7,597 nt of DNA, taken from assembly GCA_018668795.1 (NCBI GenBank), contig JABJBD010000213.1, positions 1 to 7,597 on the forward strand, read 5' to 3'. A model generated the notes under the pieces. That model was not told the origin of the DNA and ran no database searches. It worked only from the letters and a program-made list of their open reading frames with translations. Made by a program: the position numbers and the translations under genes. Shown one piece after another: positions 1 to 5,211 of the stretch (position 1 is its first letter; every line of letters starts with the position of its first letter). This DNA is from Candidatus Puniceispirillum sp. Lineage in GTDB: Bacteria > Pseudomonadota > Alphaproteobacteria > Puniceispirillales > Puniceispirillaceae.

Positions 1-15
1 ATGATAACATTCAAA

Positions 16-1059
16 TTAGAATGTTACGCCAACTTTCAAACGTGTGTTTGCACCGTCGTTTGTTGTAGCTGCAGACGAGTCTTTCATCTCGTATGAACGA
101 TTTGTCAAAGATACATACATGCCAGTAGCAGGAACATACTTCACACCAACCTGAGTGGCTTCGTATGAGTCGCCGCCGTTTGTGCTTGATGTTGACAGCT
201 CAGATGACATGGCAACAGCTTCCAAAGTAACGGTGTCTGACATTGCATATGTAATGCCATAGTCGCTTGTTGAAGCTTCGTAACCAGCAGTACCGATTGA
301 GCTACCGCCTTGCTTGACGTCTTTGTCCATGCTGGCTGCACGTACTGTGAAGTCACCATAAACAATCTTTACACCAAAGCCGTCCTGATCAGTTTCGTAT
401 GAACCTGTACCAGTTGCAACGTCACCAGATGATGAAACGTCATAAGTTGCATAGTGAGCTGTGATACCAACGCCATCAACGTCGATTGCATAAGTTACAC
501 CGATTGCAGTTGAGTCAGCCTTTGAAGCTGCACCAGCGTCTGCCTGTGACACACGAACGGTCAAACCATTGACTGTTGGTGATGTGTACATGACCTGACC
601 TTTGGCCTCAGAACCAACAACAGTAGCTGTACCCAGACCAGTTGTCAGAGCAGGTGTTGTTGTTGAAGAGATTGAAGATGAACCTGAGAGGGCAGCATCA
701 AAAGCAGACTGGCCAGCAGATGATGATTTTGCAGCATCATTATGCTCACCGAATGAGATCTGGCCCCAATCGTCAGAAATGTGCATGCGGGCGTCATCGT
801 CAACACCGTCATCAACGTGGATTGAACCACCGAATGACATGCCTGAATCAGCTGTGGTTGAACCAGAGATTGTGAAATCTGAGTCCATAGTTGCTGAAGT
901 GTTGTTAGTAGTCAAACCAGAAGCTGTTGCTGCGGCTGTATCGTCTGACCATGAGTCATATGCCCATGAAGCAGATGCTGACAGAGATACGTCAGCAGAA
1001 GCGGCTGAAACGCCACCAAGTGCTACCAAAGCGGTAGTCGCAAGAAGAACCTTACGCAT
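16..1059 (-). CDS. Gram-negative outer-membrane porin (general diffusion type)
   Basis: This 347-residue protein is predicted to form a beta-barrel pore in the outer membrane for passive diffusion of small hydrophilic solutes. Residues 1-22 are a classic signal peptide: basic MRK, a hydrophobic core, then ASA before Asp23 as the likely cleavage site. The mature part has short alternating strands rich in Ser, Thr, Gly and Asp, no cysteine, and a terminal Phe (KVGVTF) as required by the BAM assembly machinery. A segment around residues 93-110 (DDWGQISFGEHNDAA) resembles the strand leading into constriction loop L3 of alphaproteobacterial porins. Length fits the family. The start is supported by a strong Shine-Dalgarno AAGGGAG seven bases upstream. 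The acidic composition and narrow codon choice suggest a highly expressed protein. It is transcribed alone, divergently from yggS. The porin assignment is firm; substrate preference cannot be told. Confidence 0.9.
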   Translation of the reverse strand: MRKVLLATTALVALGGVSAASADVSLSASASWAYDSWSDDTAAATASGLTTNNTSATMDSDFTISGSTTADSGMSFGGSIHVDDGVDDDARMHISDDWGQISFGEHNDAAKSSSAGQSAFDAALSGSSSISSTTTPALTTGLGTATVVGSEAKGQVMYTSPTVNGLTVRVSQADAGAASKADSTAIGVTYAIDVDGVGITAHYATYDVSSSGDVATGTGSYETDQDGFGVKIVYGDFTVRAASMDKDVKQGGSSIGTAGYEASTSDYGITYAMSDTVTLEAVAMSSELSTSSTNGGDSYEATQVGVKYVPATGMYVSLTNRSYEMKDSSAATTNDGANTRLKVGVTF

Positions 1060-1080
1060 GTTAAATCTCCCTTAGAGAAA

Positions 1081-1098
1081 ATTGTCACCATTGACAAT
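1081..1098. promoter_or_regulatory. Perfect inverted repeat in the porin leader
   Basis: Two perfect 7-bp arms, ATTGTCA (1081-1087) and TGACAAT (1092-1098), surround a 4-base centre, 22 to 39 bases upstream of the porin start codon. It could be an operator for a dimeric regulator, or a hairpin at or near the 5' end of the porin mRNA that protects it or controls translation. The palindrome is certain; the function is inferred from position only. Confidence 0.45.
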
Positions 1099-1104
1099 GA
1101 ATGC

Positions 1105-1132
1105 AGAATATTAAGTTTTGCTAAATTAACAA
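1105..1132 (-). promoter_or_regulatory. Possible sigma70-type promoter of the porin gene
   Basis: On the minus strand a -35-like TTGTTA (1127-1132) is followed after 16 bases by a -10-like TATTCT (1105-1110), four matches of six each. Transcription would start near 1098, giving a leader of about 40 bases. The region is AT-rich and no better pair was found, but both boxes are weak, so this is tentative. Confidence 0.3.
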
Positions 1133-1230
1133 GTTATGATGAATAAAGGCGAAACAGATTTCTCTAATGTGTGATAAATTTACAACAGTGTTGCGAAATC
1201 GACGGGATTCAGCGCGAATTTAGCTAAACA

Positions 1231-1343
1231 GACCGGATGATGCTTGGTTTGAGTCGCGATCATCTGTCGATCTGCGCTGCGCTTTGATCGGATGATGCTT
1301 AATATAATTCGCGATCATCTGTCGGCCTTTGGCCGGATGATGC
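1231..1343. repeat. REP-like hairpin array 1: one half unit plus a long and a short unit
   Basis: The array holds a half unit (CCGGATGATGC, 1233-1243), a 43-bp unit (1256-1298) and a 33-bp unit (1311-1343), with 12-base AT-rich spacers. Each full unit starts GCGATCATC and ends GATGATGC. Each can fold as an outer 6-bp stem ATCATC/GATGAT, a 3-base bulge (TGT), an inner 5-bp stem and a loop. The long unit has inner stem CGATC/GATCG and a 13-base loop; the short one has CGGCC/GGCCG and a 3-base loop. The array lies upstream of yggS in the porin-yggS divergent gap. It resembles REP/BIME intergenic repeats in layout, though the sequence is not one I recognise. Confidence 0.85.
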
Positions 1344-1354
1344 TTGGTTTAAAC

Positions 1355-1382
1355 GTGACATGCGCTAGTATCACGCTGTAAA
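1355..1382 (+). promoter_or_regulatory. Possible yggS promoter
   Basis: GTGACA (1355-1360) resembles a -35 box and TGTAAA (1377-1382) a weak -10 box, 16 bases apart, just downstream of the last hairpin repeat. Transcription would start near 1390, about 30 bases before the yggS start. Both matches are imperfect. Confidence 0.22.
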
Positions 1383-1420
1383 CAGGCACAATAGATGCAG
1401 AATCAATCCAGGTGGCGATA

Positions 1421-2101
1421 ATGACGGTAATTCATGATAATCTGAAAGCGGTGCAGGACAAAATATCTGCCGCATCCGGTCTAGTCGGTACAGATGCGCA
1501 CACTGATAAGCGGGCTGTGACACTTGTTGCGGTCAGCAAACGTCAGCCCGATGACCGGATTGATGCCGCGCTTGACGCGGGCCATCGCTGTTTTGGTGAA
1601 AACCGTGTTCAGGAAGCACAAACACGCTGGACCGCGCGCCGCGCCGCTTATCCGGATCTGACCTTACATTTGATTGGTGCCTTGCAAACCAACAAAGCTG
1701 CCGATGCGGTGGCTCTGTTTGATGTGATCGAAGTGGTTGACCGCCCCAAGCTGGCACGCGCGCTAAGCCGTGAAATGGACAGTCAGGATCGGCATCTTGC
1801 CTGTTACATTCAGGTCAATACTGGCGATGAACCGCAAAAGTCGGGTATCAGTCCGGTCGATGTCGATGATTTTATCACCCAGTGCCGCGATGAATTCGGT
1901 CTGACCATTGTTGGTTTGATGTGTATTCCACCTGCTGATGAAGAACCAGCGATGCATTTTGCGCTTTTGGCAACGATTGCCAAACGTAACGGGCTGGACA
2001 AATTATCGATGGGGATGAGTGGCGATTATGAAGAGGCTATCGGCTTTGGCGCCACGTCGGTGCGTGTCGGATCAGCGATTTTTGGCGCCCGCGATAGCTA
2101 G
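1421..2101 (+). CDS. yggS: YggS/PROSC-family pyridoxal 5'-phosphate homeostasis protein
   Basis: A cytosolic PLP-binding protein of the YggS/PROSC (COG0325) family, which buffers free PLP and keeps vitamin B6 and amino-acid pools balanced; no catalytic activity is established for the family. The sequence shows the whole fold-type III barrel pattern: VAVSK with the PLP-binding lysine (Lys40 from this start), FGENRVQEA, HLIGALQTNK, a central IQVNTGDEPQKSG, GLMCIPP, and near the C terminus LSMGMSGDYEEAI and VRVGSAIFGAR, which bind the cofactor phosphate. Length of 226 residues is typical. I chose the ATG at 1421 because AGGTGG (1410-1415) sits five bases upstream; an in-frame GTG at 1412 would overlap that site and adds only three residues. 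The gene stands alone between two hairpin-repeat arrays, convergent with ribA. Confidence 0.95.
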   Translation: MTVIHDNLKAVQDKISAASGLVGTDAHTDKRAVTLVAVSKRQPDDRIDAALDAGHRCFGENRVQEAQTRWTARRAAYPDLTLHLIGALQTNKAADAVALFDVIEVVDRPKLARALSREMDSQDRHLACYIQVNTGDEPQKSGISPVDVDDFITQCRDEFGLTIVGLMCIPPADEEPAMHFALLATIAKRNGLDKLSMGMSGDYEEAIGFGATSVRVGSAIFGARDS

Positions 2102-2117
2102 GGTGACATTAGAGGGC

Positions 2118-2302
2118 GCGATCATCTTATCAATCTTCGCTGTGCTTCAGCCGGATGATGCCTATAATCCGCGATCATCTTTCGGCCTGTGGCCGGATGA
2201 TGCTTGATTAGTTACGCGATCATCTTTCGGCTTTCGCTGTGCTTCAGCCGGATGATGCTTACATAACCCGCGATCATCTTTCGGCCTGTGGCCGGATGAT
2301 GC
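2118..2302. repeat. REP-like hairpin array 2: four alternating long and short units
   Basis: Four units in one orientation alternate long, short, long, short: 2118-2161 (44 bp), 2171-2203 (33), 2216-2258 (43), 2270-2302 (33), with AT-rich spacers of 9, 12 and 11 bases. Short units share inner stem CGGCC/GGCCG with loop TGT. The 2216 unit has CGGCT/AGCCG with a 13-base loop. The 2118 unit keeps the outer stem, loop and AGCCG arm, but its 5' inner arm (TCAATC) no longer pairs, so it is decayed or recombinant. The array fills the convergent gap between yggS and ribA. Its last base is the first base, on the plus strand, of the ribA stop codon. There is no T-tract after the hairpins, so mRNA stabilisation or a gyrase/IHF-type site is as plausible as termination. 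Confidence 0.88.
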
Positions 2303-3450
2303 TAGTCAATCATATGGCCTGTGCGGGTTTTTTTGGTTTTCAGATAATCGGCATTAAAGGGATTTTCGCTGATATTTAACGGCACGCGTTCGCTGATATT
2401 AAAACCCTGCGCCTGCATCTGGGCGATCTTGTCAGGGTTGTTTGTGATTAAACGCATTTTGTTTATGCCTAGTGCCTGGAGGATTTTGGCGGCAGGCAGA
2501 AAGCCACGCTCATCCGTGTCAAACCCAAGCATATGATTCGCGTCAACTGTATCCAGTCCCCCATCCTGTAATGCATAGGCACGCATTTTATTCAACAGGC
2601 CAATGTCACGCCCTTCTTGAGCCAGATAGACAAGAACACCATTGCCTTCACGTGACATCATGGCCAAGGTAGCTTTGAGTTGATCGCCGCAGTCACATTT
2701 TAAACTGCCCAAAACGTCACCAGTAACACATTGCGAATGAAGCCGGACAAGCGGCACGTGATCTTCGCCCGTATCTTTGCCTGTATCATTGCCAAGCGGA
2801 TCGCCAATTAACACGGCAAAATGTTCTTCACCCCCCGCCGCCGCCCGAAACATGATGATTTCGGCATCTTCAGCCAGCGCCAAAGGTACCTTTGCGCGGG
2901 TTGTTTCGCGCAAGGATGCGGCGGCGTCTTCGTTATATTGATCAATATCGCGGGCTTCGACAATGAGCAGATTATTTTCAAGTGCCCATCGATCCTGCAT
3001 GGCAATGTCGCGAAACCGTAAGCGCGCCATTAGCGCCGCTGGAATCAATTTGGCAACACGCAAAAGCCGGGTGGCATTATCAGCCAGCGATCCCGCTTTT
3101 TCTGGAATGACTGTATAGGCGTCATAGGCATCATCAGCCGCAGGCTTGCCCAAAGCCATTTCGAAAGCCCGGGCGGCGGTGTGCGTCGCGCTTGATAAGG
3201 TTGCACAAGGCTTGTTTTGTCTTATAGAATGACCAAGGCTAGACATGCGGTTGGCAGTCAACGCAAGAAGTGTATCGGAACCAGCCAGCGTTTTAAGTTC
3301 AAGAAAGTCATGGTCGTGGGCAATTTCGACCGCCTTGAAAATCGCCGCTTCGCCCGAAGGCAAGCGCACAACCACAGCCCCGCCCCGCCGTAATTCGGCA
3401 CAGGCACGGTCAACCTTCAAATAGGTGCGATTAATAGTGAACGACGACAT
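2302..3450 (-). CDS. ribA: GTP cyclohydrolase II with degenerate N-terminal domain
   Basis: This cytosolic enzyme catalyses the first step of riboflavin synthesis, opening GTP to a diaminopyrimidine phosphate with release of formate and pyrophosphate. The C-terminal half (about residues 195-382) carries the full GCH-II signature. RLHSQC...CDC supplies the zinc ligands Cys241, Cys252 and Cys254, with the same spacing as E. coli Cys54/65/67. It is followed by YLAQEGRDIGLLNK, the RAYALQD tyrosine (Tyr292), DERGF with the catalytic arginine (Arg315), RLITNNP and the C-terminal GHM. At 382 residues it is nearly twice E. coli RibA. The extra N-terminal 190 residues resemble a RibB (DHBP synthase) fold but lack its acidic active-site cluster, a form known in Alphaproteobacteria, so I do not call it bifunctional RibBA. 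The ribosome binding site is weak (GGA). It is divergent from the response regulator and not in a rib operon. Confidence 0.93.
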   Translation of the reverse strand: MSSFTINRTYLKVDRACAELRRGGAVVVRLPSGEAAIFKAVEIAHDHDFLELKTLAGSDTLLALTANRMSSLGHSIRQNKPCATLSSATHTAARAFEMALGKPAADDAYDAYTVIPEKAGSLADNATRLLRVAKLIPAALMARLRFRDIAMQDRWALENNLLIVEARDIDQYNEDAAASLRETTRAKVPLALAEDAEIIMFRAAAGGEEHFAVLIGDPLGNDTGKDTGEDHVPLVRLHSQCVTGDVLGSLKCDCGDQLKATLAMMSREGNGVLVYLAQEGRDIGLLNKMRAYALQDGGLDTVDANHMLGFDTDERGFLPAAKILQALGINKMRLITNNPDKIAQMQAQGFNISERVPLNISENPFNADYLKTKKTRTGHMID

Positions 3451-3543
3451 ATTAAAAATCCGTTAGCTTTGTATATGGCCAAAAGGTTTATCGGGTTAGA
3501 ATATAAACAATAATTAATTCCGTTTATTGGGTCGAAGGTAAAA
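3451..3543. promoter_or_regulatory. Divergent ribA / response-regulator control region
   Basis: This 93-base AT-rich gap must carry both divergent promoters. A plus-strand TAGAAT (3497-3502) is a good -10 candidate for the response regulator, but no convincing -35 sits at the right distance. AAGG (3535-3538) five bases before the ATG at 3544 is that gene's ribosome binding site. The gap is too short for an FMN riboswitch on the ribA side, and none of its conserved helices is seen. Confidence 0.4.
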
Positions 3544-4275
3544 ATGCAAGATTTGTCCTCAGAAAATGACATTTTTGAAAATAACCAGATACGCCTGTTC
3601 ATTGTAGATGACGATGATTTACTGCGTGCGACTTTAAAAGACCAACTCAACGCCGAAGGCTATAGTCAGGTCACCGCATTAGCTGGTGTCACCGAATTAT
3701 TCAAAATACTGCCCGAAAGTGATCCTGATATTATGCTTCTTGACGTGCAGATGCCAGACGGAAATGGTGTTGATGTTTGCAGGCAACTGCGGCGTAACGG
3801 TTTCACCAAGCCCATTTTAATGCTGACAGGCAAAAATGCCGAAGAGGATATTATTCGTGGGCTTGAAGCTGGTGCCAATGATTATGTCGCCAAACCAATG
3901 CGGATGGGCGAGCTTTTGGCGCGGATCAAATCGCATCTGAAACAGCATCGCGCTTCGGACAATGTTCGATTCCAGCTAGGATCGCTTAGCTTTGTGCCCG
4001 CGACAAAAATGTTACAGCATGATCAAAGCGATCAGAAACAACTGCTGACCGAAAAGGAAGCGGTGATTTTGAAATTCCTAATTCGTGCGGCACCCGAAAT
4101 TGTCACCAAGGATACGCTTTTGAAAGATATATGGGGATTTCGCGACGGGGTAAGCACGCATACGGTCGAAACACATATTTATCGTCTGCGCCAGAAGATC
4201 GCACGGATTACGTCGGATCAGATTATCCGCACCACCGGAAAAGGCTATTGTTTGGCTGAGGGGCTTTCTGTTTAG
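3544..4275 (+). CDS. OmpR/PhoB-family response regulator, orphan
   Basis: A two-component DNA-binding response regulator of 243 residues. The receiver domain (about 16-135) has the acidic pocket at Asp22-Asp25, the phosphoacceptor Asp67 in LLDVQMPDG, the switch Thr95 in MLTG and the conserved Lys117 in AKP, so it should be phosphorylatable. The effector (about 142-238) is a winged helix: LTEKEAVIL, then KDIWG, the recognition helix region HTVETHIYRLRQKI and the wing with TTGKGY. The start is supported by AAGG five bases upstream; a 15-residue polar leader precedes the receiver. No histidine kinase lies beside it, so partner and regulon are unknown. It is divergent from ribA, and its stop lies eight bases from the end of the convergent gene with no hairpin between. 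Family assignment is firm; physiological role is not assignable. Confidence 0.92.
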   Translation: MQDLSSENDIFENNQIRLFIVDDDDLLRATLKDQLNAEGYSQVTALAGVTELFKILPESDPDIMLLDVQMPDGNGVDVCRQLRRNGFTKPILMLTGKNAEEDIIRGLEAGANDYVAKPMRMGELLARIKSHLKQHRASDNVRFQLGSLSFVPATKMLQHDQSDQKQLLTEKEAVILKFLIRAAPEIVTKDTLLKDIWGFRDGVSTHTVETHIYRLRQKIARITSDQIIRTTGKGYCLAEGLSV

Positions 4276-4283
4276 GGTTTGTT

Positions 4284-4865
4284 TCACTTGGGCGAAGCGT
4301 CCTTCATTCTTGCATGAACAGCCGCCATTCCGCGTGCGGACATTTCACTCACCTCAGCAGCATGGGTTTGCAAAAGCTTTACCACGGCTGGGTTTGACGA
4401 TGTCTGCAAAACAGTCACTCCTAAATCGGTAAGCTCGATTTCAGTCTCAATCTGATCATAAAAATCAAACAGCTTGTCGAGCGTTGATGACTGAATTTGA
4501 ACTTCTGGGTTTTTGCCATCTTGAAGGCGCGTAACCATCATCGATACATGAGAGATAATGGCGTCCCTTAATTGGGCATCCTCTGCTTCGGTTGTGGTTT
4601 TGATGCCATTAGGCAGATTCGTTACGCTCCGGCTTATGCCTTTATGGTCCCTGGATATTGTTTTCAGGTCGTCAACTTCGCGTTTTGACGTGTCTTTGCC
4701 GTGTAGTCCTGGCATGTTCAGTTCATCATGCTGATGCGATGCGCTTTGTTTGCTGTCGTCATGATTATTTGCATCATGTTGTGTCATAACCAAAATACTG
4801 GCTAAAACACCCAAACCACTTATAAAAACAGCCATGGCAAAAAAATAGAGATGTTTGCGTTTCAT
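4284..4865 (-). CDS. Membrane-anchored protein with two tandem repeats, unassigned function
   Basis: A 193-residue protein I cannot name. Residues 1-4 are basic (MKRK) and 8-27 form one hydrophobic segment with no clear cleavage site, so it is probably an N-terminal anchor with the rest in the periplasm. Residues 28-58 are a hydrophilic His/Asp-rich linker (His30, 35, 44, 46, 55). The rest contains two 44-residue repeats, 74-117 and 136-179, that align without gaps. Shared residues are Ile77/139, Gly87/149, His106/168 and Gly117/179. The pattern (hydration-like HxxI start, NGI or LGV, then a His helix) recalls uncharacterised periplasmic proteins I associate loosely with copper or cytochrome loci; metal binding is only a guess. 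A strong AGAGGAG eight bases upstream supports the start. It lies downstream of tRNA-Gln on the same strand and is convergent with the response regulator. Confidence 0.8.
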   Translation of the reverse strand: MKRKHLYFFAMAVFISGLGVLASILVMTQHDANNHDDSKQSASHQHDELNMPGLHGKDTSKREVDDLKTISRDHKGISRSVTNLPNGIKTTTEAEDAQLRDAIISHVSMMVTRLQDGKNPEVQIQSSTLDKLFDFYDQIETEIELTDLGVTVLQTSSNPAVVKLLQTHAAEVSEMSARGMAAVHARMKDASPK

Positions 4866-4923
4866 CTACCACACTCCTCTAGGTGAATTACGTGCAGTTT
4901 CGGAAAACTAATTAATATGAAAT

Positions 4924-4937
4924 TTTTAATTAAAAAG
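4924..4937. terminator. AT-only palindrome after tRNA-Gln, possible weak terminator
   Basis: TTTTTAATTAAAAA is a perfect 14-bp palindrome starting four bases beyond the CCA end of the tRNA. The T-run that follows the tRNA on the minus strand could release polymerase, but there is no GC-rich stem of its own. It might equally be part of the upstream region of the 193-residue gene. Confidence 0.3.
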
Positions 4938-4941
4938 GTTT

Positions 4942-5016
4942 GGCTGGGGCGGTAGGATTCGAACCTACGGTACACGATACCAAAAACCGATGCCTTACCA
5001 CTTGGCCACGCCCCAA
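4942..5016 (-). tRNA. tRNA-Gln (anticodon UUG), CCA encoded
   Basis: On the minus strand a complete cloverleaf runs from TGGGGCG to its partner CGCCCCA, followed by discriminator G and encoded CCA (75 nt in all). The D-arm GCC/GGC holds the conserved GG in its loop. The anticodon loop is TTTTGGT with anticodon TTG at 4982-4984, reading CAA glutamine codons (and CAG by wobble). The T-arm is GTAGG-TTCGAAT-CCTAC with five perfect pairs. The anticodon stem has a U.U mismatch at its first pair (27-43) and a G.U at 30-40. The overall sequence is very close to bacterial tRNA-Gln(UUG). A single tRNA with its own promoter candidate upstream. Confidence 0.97.
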
Positions 5017-5031
5017 CAACAAACGTTCGGC

Positions 5032-5060
5032 AATCTAACGAGCAACTTTGCCGCAATCAA
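5032..5060 (-). promoter_or_regulatory. Probable tRNA-Gln promoter
   Basis: On the minus strand TTGATT (5055-5060) and TAGATT (5032-5037) are separated by exactly 17 bases, four of six consensus matches each. Transcription would begin roughly ten bases before the mature tRNA 5' end at 5016. The AT-rich 32-bp repeat array begins 23 bases further upstream and could act as an UP-like element. Confidence 0.5.
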
Positions 5061-5083
5061 GCCTGTTATTTCATATCTTTGCT

Positions 5084-5211
5084 AATTCTTTACTTTGTAA
5101 ATGCGGTTACGTGCTGATTTGATAGCTTATAAATGATGTAACTCATTAATTTTTTACCTTATAAATGCGGTAACCTATCAATTTTTTACCTTATAAATGC
5201 GGTAAAAGGGA
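5084..5211. repeat. Four-copy 32-bp tandem repeat overlapping the STT3 3' end
   Basis: Four copies start at 5084, 5116, 5148 and 5180, an exact 32-bp period with a 27-bp conserved core and a variable 5-base spacer (GTGCT, TCATT, CTATC, AAGGG). Cores 3 and 4 differ only at the last base. Core 1 matches core 3 at 23 of 27 positions and core 2 at 21 of 27. Core 4 is the coding end of STT3 (its last residues RIYKVKN and stop); the others lie beyond the stop. Units 3 and 4 also contain an inverted TTACC/GGTAA pair around TTATAAATGC. Likely origin is duplication of the gene's tail by slippage followed by decay; a binding-site function is possible. Confidence 0.88.

Noticed and set aside
602..1075. 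A 157-codon plus-strand open frame antisense to the porin
   Set aside because: The minus-strand porin has a signal peptide, Shine-Dalgarno site and terminal Phe; the opposite frame is Glu/Ala/Val-rich low-complexity output of the porin's biased codons.
2019..2207. A 62-codon plus-strand frame running from yggS into the repeat array
   Set aside because: It overlaps yggS in another frame and its tail is translated repeat DNA.
1231..2302. CRISPR array
   Set aside because: Units are palindromic, of two lengths, with 9-12 base AT-rich spacers; no cas genes are near. This fits REP-like repeats, not CRISPR.
2270..2302. Intrinsic terminator for ribA
   Set aside because: The hairpin is real but no T-tract follows on either strand.
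3451..3543. FMN riboswitch upstream of ribA
   Set aside because: The leader is under 93 bases, AT-rich and lacks the conserved RFN-element helices.
4862..5056. A 64-codon minus-strand frame across the tRNA
   Set aside because: Its middle (GAWPSGKAS...RFESYRPS) is the translated tRNA-Gln, a common false gene call.
5084..5211. DnaA boxes or a replication origin in the 32-bp repeats
   Set aside because: TTATAAATG does not match the DnaA box TTATCCACA, and no origin-linked gene is nearby.
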